From: Microbacterium sp. W4I4
GTDB taxonomy: Bacteria; Actinomycetota; Actinomycetes; Actinomycetales; Microbacteriaceae
Length of the DNA stretch: 64,000 nt
Reading direction: 5' to 3'
Assembly: GCF_030816235.1 (NCBI RefSeq)
Contig: NZ_JAUSXT010000001.1
Coordinates: 3,771,515 to 3,835,514, forward strand
Below the pieces are notes generated by a model that searched no databases, was not told the origin of the DNA, and saw only the letters and a program-made list of their open reading frames with translations. This document shows, piece by piece, positions 15,079-24,904 of this stretch; within the stretch, counting starts at the first letter, position 1, and the number at the start of each line of letters is the position of its first letter. A program made the position numbers and the translations under genes.

Positions 15079-16344
15079 CTACTCCGGCTTGCGGGGCAGG
15101 TACTTCGGCGTCCAGCGCAGGAACCCGATGGCGCCCACCAGCGCGACCACGCCCATCAGGCCGGTCGCCAGAGACAGGGAGAACGCCGCGGTGATCGCGG
15201 AGACGGCCACCGGGGCGGCCGCACCGCCGGCATCCGTCAGCGTCCGCCACGACCCCAGGAACGCCGCGGGATCGCGTTCGGGCGCCAGGTCGGCGCCGAA
15301 AGTGAGCAGGATGCCGCTGGAGAGACCGTTGCCGACACCCAGGACGGCGGCGAACGTGCCGTACCAGAGCATCGCGGAATCGAGGTCGTGCGTGAACGAC
15401 AGCGCCACGAACCCCAGACCCATCAGCGAGAGGGCGGGCATGGCGGCCCAGATGCGCCCGAACCGGTCCATCACCTGGCCGCTCGCATAGAACAGGGCGA
15501 AGTCGATCGCTCCGGAGATGCCGACCACCAGCGCTATGGTCGTGGCATCCAGACCCAGCGAGACGCCCCACAGCGGCAGGATGACCTGCCTGGCCGAGCG
15601 CACCGCCGACAGGCAGGCGGCCGAGATGCCGAGCCGGGCGAGAACCGTCCGGTACGCCCACATCGTGCGGAACACGCCGCGCTGATCGGCCACGGGGATC
15701 GAGCCGGTGACCACCTCGCCGGTGTCCTCGGCCACCGCGGCCCCTGTGGGCTTGAGCAGTGCGGGAATCGTGCGCTCCGGGTCGGGCCCGAACAGCACCA
15801 GCACCACCAGCACGGCCACGCAGGCCAGTAGGAACCAGACCGTCGACAGCTCCGTGCCGGTCAGGCTGATGAGACCCGCGGCGACGAACGGTCCCACGAA
15901 CACGCCCAGGCGGAAGCATCCGCCCAGCAGAGACAGCAGCCGCGCCCGGAAGCGGATCGGAACGCGGGTGGTCATGAACGCGTGCCTGGCCAGACCGAAC
16001 GCGGCCGCGCAGAAGCCCAGGACGAACACCGCGGCGGTCAGCAGCAGCAGCGACGACGCCATTAGCATCCCGACGCCGGCGAGCATCGCGGCAAGACCCG
16101 CGTAGACCATCGTGAACCGCTCGCCGATCTTCGACACCAACCAGCCCGACGGGATGTTGCCGCACAGCTGGCCGATCACCAGCGCCGACGTCACCAGCGC
16201 GGCCAGCGGGACATCCGCCCCCAGCTCGGTGGCGAACACCGGGATCAGCGGGATCACGGCGCCTTCACCGAGGGCGAACAGGATCGTCGGGAAGTAGACC
16301 ATCGGTCCGAACTGCCTGATGACCTTGCCGACGCTTTCGTTCAC
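15079..16344 (-). CDS. MFS transporter
   Basis: A 421-residue major facilitator with about twelve transmembrane helices and a central cytoplasmic loop near residues 195-220. The first half has VIGQLCGNIPSGWLVSKIGERF, a variant of the MFS loop 2-3 signature, and GLARHAFMTTRVPIRFRARLLSLLGG after helix 4. The family includes drug and metabolite exporters; the substrate cannot be assigned. GTG is the start, with TAGCGT (complement of 16351-16356) six bases upstream. It is divergent from prfB. Confidence 0.85.
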   Translation of the reverse strand: MNESVGKVIRQFGPMVYFPTILFALGEGAVIPLIPVFATELGADVPLAALVTSALVIGQLCGNIPSGWLVSKIGERFTMVYAGLAAMLAGVGMLMASSLLLLTAAVFVLGFCAAAFGLARHAFMTTRVPIRFRARLLSLLGGCFRLGVFVGPFVAAGLISLTGTELSTVWFLLACVAVLVVLVLFGPDPERTIPALLKPTGAAVAEDTGEVVTGSIPVADQRGVFRTMWAYRTVLARLGISAACLSAVRSARQVILPLWGVSLGLDATTIALVVGISGAIDFALFYASGQVMDRFGRIWAAMPALSLMGLGFVALSFTHDLDSAMLWYGTFAAVLGVGNGLSSGILLTFGADLAPERDPAAFLGSWRTLTDAGGAAAPVAVSAITAAFSLSLATGLMGVVALVGAIGFLRWTPKYLPRKPE

Positions 16345-16406
16345 ACGCCCACGCTAACGCGATGCCGCGCAGAAACTGCGCAAGCGGCACGATAGGCTGA
16401 ACCGAC

Positions 16407-17516
16407 ATGTTCGAACTCGATCTCTCCGCCGACATCCAGGCCCTGCGACACACGTTCGGCGACATCCGCGAGGTCGTCGACGTCGAATCCCTGCGCAAGG
16501 ACATCGCGCGCCTCAGTGAGGAAGCCGGGGTCCCCGATCTGTGGGACGACCCCGAGCAGGCTCAGAAGGTGACGAGTGCGCTCAGCCACAAGCAGGCCGA
16601 CCTCAAGCGCGTCACCGACGTCGACAGCCGCCTCGACGACCTCGAGGTGCTCGTCGAGCTCGCCGTCGAGATGGAGGACGAGGAGTCGGCCGCCGAGGCG
16701 CGCCGCGAACTCGCCTCGCTGACCGAGACGATCAACCAGCTCGAAGTGCAGACCCTGCTGGACGGCGAGTACGACGAGCGCAACGCGATCATCACGATCC
16801 GCTCGGGTGCCGGCGGCGACGACGCCACCGACTTCGCCGAGATGCTCATGCGCATGTACCTGCGCTGGGCCGAGCGCCACAAGTACCCCGCGAAGGTGAT
16901 GGACACCTCGTACGCCGAGGGCGCGGGCATCAAGTCGGCGACCTTCGAGATCGCGGCGCCCTACGCGTTCGGCACGCTCTCCGTCGAGGCCGGCACGCAC
17001 CGCCTCGCCCGCATCAGCCCGTTCGGCTCCGCCGACAAGCGCCAGACGTCCTTCGCGGCCGTCGAGGTCATCCCGCTGATGGAGGAGGCCACCGAGGTCG
17101 AGATCCCCGAGGGTGACATCCGCGTGGACGTCTTCCGCTCCTCGGGCCCGGGCGGCCAGTCCGTCAACACCACGGACTCCGCCGTGCGCCTGACACACCT
17201 TCCGACCGGCATCGTCGTCTCGATGCAGAACGAGAAGTCGCAGATCCAGAACCGTGCGGCCGCGATGCGCGTACTGCAGACCCGCCTGCTGCTGCAGCAG
17301 AAGGCGGAAGAGGCGGCGAAGAAGAAGGAGCTCGCGGGAAACATCACCGCCAGCTGGGGCGACCAGATGCGCTCGTACTTCCTCTACGGCCAGCAGCTCG
17401 TCAAGGACCTGCGCACCGGCCACGAGTCCGGCAACCCGGCGAACGTCTTCGACGGCGATCTCGACGACTTCATCTCGGCGGGCATCCGCTGGCGCAAGCG
17501 CAAGGAAGAGGACTGA
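16407..17516 (+). CDS. prfB: Peptide chain release factor 2
   Basis: A 369-residue RF2 that releases peptides at UGA and UAA codons. It has the SPF anticodon-like tripeptide in RISPFGSADKR, the catalytic GGQ in SSGPGGQSVNTTDSAVRLTHLPTG, and the usual coiled-coil N-terminal domain. The gene is one continuous frame from ATG; there is no in-frame UGA programmed-frameshift site as in Escherichia coli prfB. TAGGCT eight bases before the start points to a leaderless mRNA. A strong hairpin follows. In actinobacteria prfB is often next to ftsE-ftsX-smpB, as here after one intervening gene. Confidence 0.96.
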   Translation: MFELDLSADIQALRHTFGDIREVVDVESLRKDIARLSEEAGVPDLWDDPEQAQKVTSALSHKQADLKRVTDVDSRLDDLEVLVELAVEMEDEESAAEARRELASLTETINQLEVQTLLDGEYDERNAIITIRSGAGGDDATDFAEMLMRMYLRWAERHKYPAKVMDTSYAEGAGIKSATFEIAAPYAFGTLSVEAGTHRLARISPFGSADKRQTSFAAVEVIPLMEEATEVEIPEGDIRVDVFRSSGPGGQSVNTTDSAVRLTHLPTGIVVSMQNEKSQIQNRAAAMRVLQTRLLLQQKAEEAAKKKELAGNITASWGDQMRSYFLYGQQLVKDLRTGHESGNPANVFDGDLDDFISAGIRWRKRKEED

Positions 17517-17535
17517 GCCTCATCCGCCATCGACA

Positions 17536-17564
17536 AGGGCCCAGGAGCAATGCTCCCGGGCCCT
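17536..17564. terminator. Hairpin between prfB and the DUF2510 gene
   Basis: Arms 17536-17548 and 17552-17564 (AGGGCCCAGGAGC and GCTCCCGGGCCCT) pair with one mismatch around an AAT loop. It lies between convergent stops and could act in both directions. Confidence 0.8.
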
Positions 17565-17583
17565 CGTCGTGCGGCTGATCCGA

Positions 17584-18648
17584 CTACTGCGTGAGGCAGG
17601 CGTCCTCGGCCTCGGTGACGGCCTGCTGCACCTCCGCGTCATCGCCGGACTGGCCGGTCGAGAGGTCCCACAGGGTCTCATCCGACAGGTCGGAGTCGTA
17701 CAGGTGCTGGCCGATGCAGGCGGCGACGTCCGGCTCGGTGTACTGCTCGAAGCCGTCCTGACCCAGGGCGAGCAGGGTGTACCCGGCGGTGATCATCTCG
17801 GGCGAAGGGCGGTCCATGGACTCGAACGCGTCGGTCGACAGCGGGGTGGGGAAGCTCGACGGCAGATCCTGCACCATCGCGGTGGCCGCGGAGATCAGCA
17901 GCACCACGACCAGCACGATGCCGCCGATGATCCCGCCCACGACCGACAGCGCGGCGCCGGTGATCCCCGGCCACTTCTGCGTGCCCTTCTTGAACAGCGC
18001 GATGATCGAGATGACGAGCGCGGCGAAGAGCACCACCAGCCCCGGGATCACGGTGAACAGCGTGGGGATGCAGGAGAGGATCGTTCCCAGCAGGGCCAGG
18101 CCGAGCCCGATGAACCCGAGCACGGACACCGTCTTCGGGCTCTGCGGAGCGGCAGCGTAGGCCGGCGCCGCGTAGGCGGGAGCCATGTACGCGGGGTTTC
18201 CCGCGGTCGGCGCCGCGTACGCAGGAGCGACGGGAGCGGTGGGAGACGCGGGCGGCGCGTAGGCCGGCGCCGTCGGGGCCTCGTAGGCGGGTGCCGCGAA
18301 CGCGGGCGCCTCGTACGCGGGTGCCTCGTACGACGGGATCGACGCCTCGGGCGCTTCCTCCGTCGTACCCTCGGACGGCGCGCTCGCGCGGGGGATCTCG
18401 TCCCGGCGGGCCGTCGCGTCGAGATCGAACTCCTCGGAGGCGTCGGCCGCGGCATCCGTCTCCGCCGCTGACTCAGCACGCGCCTCAGTCGTCGCATCCG
18501 TCTCAGCAGCGGCGACCGGGGTCTCCGCAGCATCAGCTGGAGCAGGCGGTGCCGGCTCCGCCGGAGCGAAGTGCTCGGTCCATTGCGCGCCGTCCCACCA
18601 GCGCTGTCGGCCTGAGCCGTCGTCGTACCAACCAGCAGGAACAGTCAT
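17584..18648 (-). CDS. DUF2510-domain membrane protein with a Pro-Ala-Tyr repeat
   Basis: A 354-residue protein. Residues 1-25 form a DUF2510 motif (GWYDDGSGRQRWWDGAQWTEHF), common at the N-terminus of actinobacterial envelope proteins. A long acidic Ala/Glu linker and a PAY-type low-complexity stretch (repeated APAY, about residues 110-170) follow. Then come two or three membrane helices of the DUF4190 type and a C-terminal extracytoplasmic domain with paired cysteines (AACIGQ, EDACLTQ). ATG at the complement of 18648 is chosen because an AGAGGG site precedes it and DUF2510 starts there. No enzyme motif is visible; a signalling or envelope role is only a guess. Confidence 0.75.
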   Translation of the reverse strand: MTVPAGWYDDGSGRQRWWDGAQWTEHFAPAEPAPPAPADAAETPVAAAETDATTEARAESAAETDAAADASEEFDLDATARRDEIPRASAPSEGTTEEAPEASIPSYEAPAYEAPAFAAPAYEAPTAPAYAPPASPTAPVAPAYAAPTAGNPAYMAPAYAAPAYAAAPQSPKTVSVLGFIGLGLALLGTILSCIPTLFTVIPGLVVLFAALVISIIALFKKGTQKWPGITGAALSVVGGIIGGIVLVVVLLISAATAMVQDLPSSFPTPLSTDAFESMDRPSPEMITAGYTLLALGQDGFEQYTEPDVAACIGQHLYDSDLSDETLWDLSTGQSGDDAEVQQAVTEAEDACLTQ

Positions 18649-18828
18649 GGCGCCCTCTTCGTCGTGTCTGTCCGCGTGCGGTGACGCGAACCCCCTCATG
18701 GCGCGATCCGCGCCCCTACGTGTATATCAGGCGCGGTGGACGCGTGCGTGACCGCGGGCGCCGTCGGCTTCACCCGGGGGAGTGTCGCTGGTCCCCGGAT
18801 CGGAAGCCGCGCTTAGGCTCGAATGGCC

Positions 18829-19884
18829 ATGATCAGGTTCGAGAACGTCACCAAACGCTATCGCGGCACCAAACGACCTGCGCTCTCCGATGTCGACTTC
18901 AACGTCGAAGCCGGAGAGTTCGTGTTCCTCGTGGGAGCCTCGGGCTCCGGCAAGTCGAGCTGCCTGCGACTCATCCTCCGCGAGGACGTGCCCACGACGG
19001 GTCGCGTCGCCGTGCTCGGGCGCGATCTGCGCTCGCTCGCCAACCGCAAGGTGCCCTATTTCCGCCGCCACATCGGGTCGGTGTTCCAGGACTTCCGACT
19101 GCTGCCGTCGAAGACCGTCTACCAGAACGTCGCCTTCTCGCTGCAGGTGATCGGCTCATCCCGCGGTTTCATCCAGCAGGCCGTCCCCGAGGCGCTCGCA
19201 CTGGTGGGCCTGGACGGCAAGGCCAAGCGGATGCCGCACGAGCTGTCCGGCGGTGAGCAGCAGCGCGTCGCGATCGCCCGTGCCATCGTGAACCGTCCGA
19301 AGGTGCTGCTCGCCGACGAGCCGACCGGAAACCTCGACCCCGCCACGTCGGTGGACATCATGCAGCTGCTCACGCGCATCAACGCCGGCGGCACGACCGT
19401 GGTGATGGCCACGCACGAGGCAGGATTCGTCGATCAGATGCAGCGGCGCGTGATCGAGCTGAAGGAAGGCGTCATGGTGCGCGACGAGCTGGGAGGCGGC
19501 TACGGCGACACCTCCAGCATCCCGCGGCTGACGCCCGAGGCCGTCCCCGGCGCCGCCGTCGCGGCCGCCCGCACCGCCGTGCAGGAGGTGCAGCGGCAGA
19601 CCGTCGCGATCACGACGGTGAATCCGGATGCCGCCGCGCGGCCCGCCCGTGCGGATGTCGTACCGCCCGCCCCTGCGGAATCCCCTGCAGATGCATCCGC
19701 GGACATCCAGCCCGAGTCTGCCGCGGAGTCGCCCGCTCCCGCGGAGGCCGCGGCCCCTGCGCAGGCGCCCGCCGCGCCGCGCACGAACCCGATCTTCATC
19801 CCTGACGTTCAGGTCGATGAGCTGGGAGTGGCCGATCGCCTGGGCCTCTCCGACGATGACGAGGAAGTGGGGCCCACCTCGTGA
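18829..19884 (+). CDS. ftsE: Cell division ABC-type ATPase FtsE with long C-terminal tail
   Basis: FtsE is the ATPase of the FtsEX complex that activates peptidoglycan hydrolases during division. The first 225 residues are a standard Fts[12 protein letters not shown], Walker [11 protein letters not shown]-loop FQDFRLL, signature [14 protein letters not shown], Walker [14 protein letters not shown] and the H-loop ATHEAG. A roughly 125-residue Ala/Pro/Glu-rich extension then ends in an acidic DDDEE segment; ordinary FtsE stops near residue 230. ATG 18829 is preferred to ATG 18823 because TAGGCT lies nine bases upstream. It overlaps ftsX by four bases. Confidence 0.95.
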   Translation: MIRFENVTKRYRGTKRPALSDVDFNVEAGEFVFLVGASGSGKSSCLRLILREDVPTTGRVAVLGRDLRSLANRKVPYFRRHIGSVFQDFRLLPSKTVYQNVAFSLQVIGSSRGFIQQAVPEALALVGLDGKAKRMPHELSGGEQQRVAIARAIVNRPKVLLADEPTGNLDPATSVDIMQLLTRINAGGTTVVMATHEAGFVDQMQRRVIELKEGVMVRDELGGGYGDTSSIPRLTPEAVPGAAVAAARTAVQEVQRQTVAITTVNPDAAARPARADVVPPAPAESPADASADIQPESAAESPAPAEAAAPAQAPAAPRTNPIFIPDVQVDELGVADRLGLSDDDEEVGPTS

Positions 19885-20795
19885 GGATCGGACTCGTGAT
19901 CGGCGAGGCCCTGCTGGGTCTGCGCCGCAATCTCTCCATGGTGATCTCGGTCGTGCTCGTCACGTTCGTGTCACTCACCTTCGTCGGCGCCGCCGTACTC
20001 ATGCAGACGCAGATCAGCACGATGCGCGCCTACTGGGGCGAGAAGGCAGAGGTGACGGTCTACATGTGCTCGCCGCTGTCCACCTCCCCGAACTGCATCG
20101 GCGGAGAGGCCAGCCAGGACCAGATCGACAAGGTCGAGCAGTCGCTCAAGGGCGACGCGCTCGCCCCGCTGATCACCTCCGTGACCTTCCAGAGCAAGGA
20201 GGACGCGTTCCAGGACATCGTCGACCAGCTCGGCGAGGAGCAGGCCAGCGTGATCGGCGTGGACAACACCTCGGTCGACTTCCGCGTCACCATGAAGGAC
20301 CCGCAGCAGTCCGAGGTGATCAGCGAGGCCTTCGGCGGCGAAGCCGGTGTGGAGGCCGTGAAGGACCAGCGCAAGCTGCTCGATCCGCTGTTCTCCGCGC
20401 TGACGGTGGCGACCTACATCGCCGTCGGCGTCGCGGCCCTCATGCTCATCGCCGCAGTGCTGCTGATCGCGACGACGATCCGGCTGTCGGCGTACGCCCG
20501 ACGCAAGGAGATCGGCATCATGCGGCTGGTGGGCGCCTCGAACAGCTCCATCCAGACGCCGTTCGTGCTCGAGGGAGTGTTCGCGGCGCTGCTGGGCTCC
20601 GCGCTCGCGAGCTTCGCGGTGCTGGCCGGCGTGCGCTTCGGGGTCGAGGGATACCTCGCCGAGCGCGTGCCGTTCATGCGACCCCTGGTCGGCATGCAGG
20701 AGGCGGCGTTCGTCGTCCCGGTGCTGATCGGCATCGGTGTGCTGCTGGCGGCGCTGTCGGCCGGATTCGCCATCCGGCGGTGGCTGCGCACGTAG
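19881..20795 (+). CDS. ftsX: Cell division protein FtsX
   Basis: A 304-residue permease-like partner of FtsE. It has an N-terminal helix ([23 protein letters not shown]), a large extracytoplasmic domain of about 130 residues with two cysteines (YMCSP, NCIGG) that could bond, and three C-terminal helices. The [14 protein letters not shown] coupling motif precedes helix 3. The extracytoplasmic loop would contact a cell wall hydrolase, as mycobacterial FtsX does with RipC. The GTG start overlaps the ftsE stop. Confidence 0.95.
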   Translation: MRIGLVIGEALLGLRRNLSMVISVVLVTFVSLTFVGAAVLMQTQISTMRAYWGEKAEVTVYMCSPLSTSPNCIGGEASQDQIDKVEQSLKGDALAPLITSVTFQSKEDAFQDIVDQLGEEQASVIGVDNTSVDFRVTMKDPQQSEVISEAFGGEAGVEAVKDQRKLLDPLFSALTVATYIAVGVAALMLIAAVLLIATTIRLSAYARRKEIGIMRLVGASNSSIQTPFVLEGVFAALLGSALASFAVLAGVRFGVEGYLAERVPFMRPLVGMQEAAFVVPVLIGIGVLLAALSAGFAIRRWLRT

Positions 20796-20852
20796 CCGCG
20801 GTCGTCCCCGCCCGTTATATGCTTATGGGCTGTCTGTCGTCAGGAGAACAAC

Positions 20853-21329
20853 ATGCCCAGGGAACGCGGGGAGAAGGTCGTCGCGACCAACCGTCGCGCG
20901 CGTCACGACTTCAACCTCGAGAAGTCGTACGAGGCGGGCCTCGTGCTCACCGGCACCGAGGTCAAGTCGCTGCGTCAGGGACGCGCGAACCTCAGTGACG
21001 GGTACGCGTTCATCAAGGGCGGCGAGGCGTTCCTGGATTCCGTGCACATCCCGGAGTACTCGCAGGGGCACTGGACCAACCATTCCGCGAAGCGCGTGCG
21101 CAAGCTGCTGCTGCACCGCGAGGAGATCAGCAAGCTCGAGCACGCCGTCTCGGCCGGCGGCTACACGCTGATCCCGCTGAAACTGTACTTCTCCGACGGG
21201 CGCGCCAAGGTCGAGATCGCACTGGCCAAGGGCAAGCGCGAGTTCGACAAGCGTCAGACGCTGCGCGAGCGCCAGGACACCCGCGAGGCCGAGCGCGCCA
21301 TGCGGACCCGCAACCGCACGGGCGAGTAG
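20853..21329 (+). CDS. smpB: SsrA-binding protein SmpB
   Basis: A 158-residue tmRNA-binding protein needed for trans-translation rescue of stalled ribosomes. Motifs are NRRARHDFNLEKSYEAGLVLTGTEVKSLR, the PEYSQGHWTNHSAKRVRKLLLH block, and the basic C-terminal tail that reads as a helix in the mRNA channel. An AGGAGAAC site precedes the ATG. ftsEX-smpB order is typical for actinobacteria. No ssrA gene follows within this window. Confidence 0.96.
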   Translation: MPRERGEKVVATNRRARHDFNLEKSYEAGLVLTGTEVKSLRQGRANLSDGYAFIKGGEAFLDSVHIPEYSQGHWTNHSAKRVRKLLLHREEISKLEHAVSAGGYTLIPLKLYFSDGRAKVEIALAKGKREFDKRQTLRERQDTREAERAMRTRNRTGE

Positions 21330-21357
21330 CCCGCCGACAGGATCAGGGGAGTAATCC

Positions 21358-22890
21358 TCAGACCTCGCGCAGCTCCCGCTTGAGGATCTTGCCGCTCTGA
21401 TTGCGCGGCAGCGCGTCGATGAAGCGCACGGCCTTGGGCACCTTGAACGAGGTCAGTCGATCCTTCACGTGAGCGATGAGCTCGTCGGCCGTGAGCGACG
21501 CCGCGGGCTTCAGCACGACGCACGCCACGATCGCCTCGATCCATTTCTCATCGGGCACGCCGATCACCGCGACCTCGGCCACATCAGGGTGCGTGTAGAT
21601 CGCGTCCTCCACTTCGCGGGAGGCCACCATGATGCCGCCGGTGTTGATGGCATCCTTGATGCGGTCGACGACCGTCAGGTAGCCGGCTTCGTCGCGGACC
21701 ACGAGGTCGCCGGAGTGGAACCAGCCGTCGCGGAAGGCCTCTGCCGTCTCCTCGGGCTTGTCCCAGTAGCCCTGGGCCAGCTGCGGTGAGCGGTACAGCA
21801 CCTCACCGGCCTCCCCGTCGGGAACGTCGGCGCCGTTCTCGTCGACGACGCGGGTCTCCACGAACAGGATGGGGCGACCGGCGGATGCGGGGCGCTCCTC
21901 GTGCTCCTCGGGGCGCAGCACCGTGGCCAGCGGTCCGATCTCGGACTGGCCGAAGCAGTTGTAGAACCCGAGGTCCGGGTAGCGCTCGCGCAGTCGGTTC
22001 AGCACCGTGACCGGCATGATCGACGCCCCGTACTGCGCCTTGACCAGCGACGACAGATCCGCGCTGTCCAGGTCGGGGTGGTTCGCCAGCGGCACCCACA
22101 CGGTCGGCGCCAGGAACAGCGACCCGATCCGCTCCTCGCCGATGGTGCGCAGGATGCGGGAGATGTCGGGCGCGGGAAGCAGCCGGATCGTCGCGCCGAT
22201 CGCGAGGTACGGGAGCATGAAGACGTGCATCGCCGCCGAGTGGTACAGCGGCATGCAGATCAGCGGCGCGTCATCCGGCTTCTGGTCCAGTGCCACGATC
22301 ACCGCGGAGTACTCCGCCACGAGCGCCGCGTGCGTGAGCATCGCGCCCTTCGGCTGCGAGGTCGTGCCCGACGTGTACAGCAGCTGGACCAGGCTCTCGC
22401 CGTCCACATCCGTGGGAAGGTCGACCACGTCGCCGGCGCCGGCGCGCTGCAGGAACGAGCCGTCCTCGTCGCGCAGCACGTCGACGAGCTCCACAGCGGT
22501 GTCGGCGTGCACCGCGTCGAAGTGCTCGCGCAGCTGCGGATCGACCAGCGCGGCTCTCGCCCCGGACTGGGCGATCAGGTAGGCGAGCTCGGCGCCGTGC
22601 AGTGCGTAGTTCACCGGCACGTGGACGAGTCCGGCGCGGGCGATGGCCAGGAAGGCGATGACGTAGGCATCCGAGTTCGTGCCGTACGTGACCACCCGTT
22701 CGCCCGCATTCAGACCGCGTCCGCGCAGGTCGGCCGCGCCGCGGCTGACCGCGTCGTCGAGCTCCCGGTAGGTCCAGTCCCGCCCCTCGAAGCGGAGTGC
22801 GACGGTGCCGGGCGTGCGTGCGGCGCTGCGTCGGAGGACTCCGTCGACGGTGTTGGTTCGCCAGGGCTGAGGTACGGACGTCGTCGTCAT
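21358..22890 (-). CDS. Fatty-acid-type acyl-CoA synthetase (AMP-forming)
   Basis: A 510-residue ANL-superfamily adenylating enzyme that activates a carboxylate to acyl-AMP and then acyl-CoA. The P-loop motif is LLYTSGTTSQPKGAMLTH, followed by FGQSEIGPL, GWFHSGDLVVRDEAGY, and the catalytic lysine motif NQSGKILKREL at the C-terminus. The overall form fits long-chain or medium-chain acyl-CoA ligases; substrate size is unknown. TAGCGT is six bases before the ATG. It lies downstream of the S9 peptidase on the same strand with only 26 bases between, so the two may be co-transcribed. Confidence 0.88.
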   Translation of the reverse strand: MTTTSVPQPWRTNTVDGVLRRSAARTPGTVALRFEGRDWTYRELDDAVSRGAADLRGRGLNAGERVVTYGTNSDAYVIAFLAIARAGLVHVPVNYALHGAELAYLIAQSGARAALVDPQLREHFDAVHADTAVELVDVLRDEDGSFLQRAGAGDVVDLPTDVDGESLVQLLYTSGTTSQPKGAMLTHAALVAEYSAVIVALDQKPDDAPLICMPLYHSAAMHVFMLPYLAIGATIRLLPAPDISRILRTIGEERIGSLFLAPTVWVPLANHPDLDSADLSSLVKAQYGASIMPVTVLNRLRERYPDLGFYNCFGQSEIGPLATVLRPEEHEERPASAGRPILFVETRVVDENGADVPDGEAGEVLYRSPQLAQGYWDKPEETAEAFRDGWFHSGDLVVRDEAGYLTVVDRIKDAINTGGIMVASREVEDAIYTHPDVAEVAVIGVPDEKWIEAIVACVVLKPAASLTADELIAHVKDRLTSFKVPKAVRFIDALPRNQSGKILKRELREV

Positions 22891-22916
22891 GCCCTTACGC
22901 TAGTCGCCTCTGCGGG

Positions 22917-24809
22917 TCAGGCCGGCGCGAACCCGAACGTCTCGCCGAGAAAGCGCAGCTCGGTCTCCAGAGACGAGACGATCGTCTCCGCCCGGCGGAA
23001 GCCGTGGCCCTCACCCGGGTACAGCACGTACTCGTGCGGGATGCCGCGGGCCTCGAGCGCATCGCGGATGGCCTCGGACTGCGAAGGCGGCACGACCCGG
23101 TCGTCCTCGCCCTGCAGCAGCAGCACCGGCACATCGATGCGCTCGGCGTGCGTGAGCGGTGACCGTTCGATGTAGACGGCCTCGGCCTCGGGAAGCGGGC
23201 CGACCAGGCCGTTCAGGTAGAACTTCTCGAAGTCGTGGGTGTCGGATGCCAGCATCCGCAGATCCGCGACGCCGTACCGGCTGATGCCGGCGCCGAACGC
23301 GCCGCCGCGCACCAGTGCGCTGAGCACGGTCCAGCCGCCCGCCGAGCCGCCGCGGATAGCGATGCGGCGCGGGTCGGCGAGACCGGCATCCGCCAGTCCT
23401 CGGGCCGCGGCGATCACGTCGTCGACATCGACGACTCCCCACTGGCCGTTCAGTCGCTCGCGGTACGCGCGTCCGTAGCCGGTGGATCCGCCGTAGTTCA
23501 CGTCGAGCACACCGATGCCGCGGCTCGTCCAGTACGCGTAGGCGGTGGATGCCGCACCCGACACGTGCGCGGTGGGCCCGCCGTGCACCATCACGATGTA
23601 CGGCGGCAGCTCGCCGTCGGGCGCGGTCGCGCCCGGGTTCGTCGGGCGGTAGTCGAAGGCGTGCACCGCGCCGTGCGGGCCGTCGAAGGTGATCGGTCGG
23701 GCCACCGGGATCCAGTCGGTGTCGATGGGCTCGCCGCCGCTGATCGCGGTGATCTCGCCGCTGTCGACGTCGACGCACCACAGGCCCCGGGCGACGTCTG
23801 CGCCCGCGCCGGAGATCAGCACCCGGACACCGGAGACGTCGTCGATGCTCGCCTCGCCTGTCACGGGAACATCCAGAACGCGCTCGTTCCCGGTGGCCGG
23901 GTCGATCAGGACGACCTCGTCCGCGCCGTTCGTGCGCACCGCGACGATCCGGCCGTCATCGAGCACGCCGTACCAGCGGTTGCCCAGCACCCACAGGCCG
24001 CCGCCGGTGTCGGCATCCGCGACGGCGGCGACCTCGGAGCCCACGGCCCGCGATGCCGGCTCGCCGGCATCCTTATCCGGTGTCGACGTGAATTCCGCGC
24101 GCCAGAGATTCCAGCGCCCCGTCCGGTCGTCGAGATACAGCAGAGACTCGTCATCGATCCAGCTCGGCTGGAGTCCGGCCGCGGTGCCGACCGACCACGC
24201 GGCCGAGCCGTCCTGGCTGCGGATGCGGATGTGTGCGCGCTCCCACGGCATCTGCATCCCGCTCCATGCGACGAACGCCAGATGCTGACCGTCCGGCGAC
24301 AGTGCAGGGTGCGCCACGAAGTGCCGTCCCTGATCCCACACCTGCACCGCCGCTTCGTCGTCCGCGGCAGAGCCGTCCAGCGGGATCTCCACGATCGCCC
24401 GCACATGCTCCGCCGCGCGCAGATCCTCGCGCACGGCGAACAGCCGCCCCTGCTGCAGGGTCAGCCCGCCGTACTGCGGGCCCGGGGCGGTCAGCGGTTC
24501 CGGAATGCCGCCGCGCGGCATCCGGTGCACCCGCTGGTCTTCGGCGTTCACGAAGAACAGCGTGCCCTCGGCATCCGCCGTCCAGGCCCCTCCGCCGTAC
24601 TCGTGCACCCGGGAGCGCGCATTCCACGGCTCCGGCAGGATCTCGGACCCCGACGAGCTGCGCACCGTGACGCGTCCGCCCTGCGAGGGCACCGACTCGC
24701 CCCACCAGATCTCGTCGCCGACGAAGCGGGCGCCGTCGATGCGCGGGGCGGACTGGGACACGTCTTCGGCCGAGAGCGGCGAGGGCCAGGAACCGTAGGG
24801 CATGCTCAT
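22917..24809 (-). CDS. S9-family prolyl oligopeptidase-like serine peptidase
   Basis: A 630-residue protein with an N-terminal beta-propeller (roughly residues 40-370) and a C-terminal alpha/beta-hydrolase peptidase domain. The nucleophile is in IRGGSAGGWTVLSAL, the acid in LQGEDDRVVPPSQ and the histidine in YPGEGHGFRR. VNYGGSTGYGRAYR is typical of dipeptidyl-peptidase and acylaminoacyl-peptidase-like S9 enzymes. No signal peptide is evident, so it is probably cytoplasmic peptide turnover. ATG at the complement of 24809 is chosen because TAGGCT lies six bases upstream; the frame is open 18 codons further. Confidence 0.9.
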   Translation of the reverse strand: MSMPYGSWPSPLSAEDVSQSAPRIDGARFVGDEIWWGESVPSQGGRVTVRSSSGSEILPEPWNARSRVHEYGGGAWTADAEGTLFFVNAEDQRVHRMPRGGIPEPLTAPGPQYGGLTLQQGRLFAVREDLRAAEHVRAIVEIPLDGSAADDEAAVQVWDQGRHFVAHPALSPDGQHLAFVAWSGMQMPWERAHIRIRSQDGSAAWSVGTAAGLQPSWIDDESLLYLDDRTGRWNLWRAEFTSTPDKDAGEPASRAVGSEVAAVADADTGGGLWVLGNRWYGVLDDGRIVAVRTNGADEVVLIDPATGNERVLDVPVTGEASIDDVSGVRVLISGAGADVARGLWCVDVDSGEITAISGGEPIDTDWIPVARPITFDGPHGAVHAFDYRPTNPGATAPDGELPPYIVMVHGGPTAHVSGAASTAYAYWTSRGIGVLDVNYGGSTGYGRAYRERLNGQWGVVDVDDVIAAARGLADAGLADPRRIAIRGGSAGGWTVLSALVRGGAFGAGISRYGVADLRMLASDTHDFEKFYLNGLVGPLPEAEAVYIERSPLTHAERIDVPVLLLQGEDDRVVPPSQSEAIRDALEARGIPHEYVLYPGEGHGFRRAETIVSSLETELRFLGETFGFAPA

Positions 24810-24904
24810 GGGCTCGAGCCTATCCACGCCGCCGCATCGACACACTTCGTCAGCGGCTGACACACGGCGTCACACAGCGTGCGCCGGGCGGCATCCGCGT
24901 TCTA

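Noticed and set aside
16407..16500. Programmed frameshift in prfB
   Set aside because: RF2 in many bacteria needs a +1 shift at an in-frame UGA near codon 25. Here the frame is continuous from ATG with no such UGA.
21330..21357. tmRNA (ssrA) gene after smpB
   Set aside because: The gap to the next gene is only 28 bases and has no tmRNA features.
24810..24904. SAM or cobalamin riboswitch upstream of metF
   Set aside because: No conserved core of these aptamers is present. Only the short SD-pairing leader is supported.
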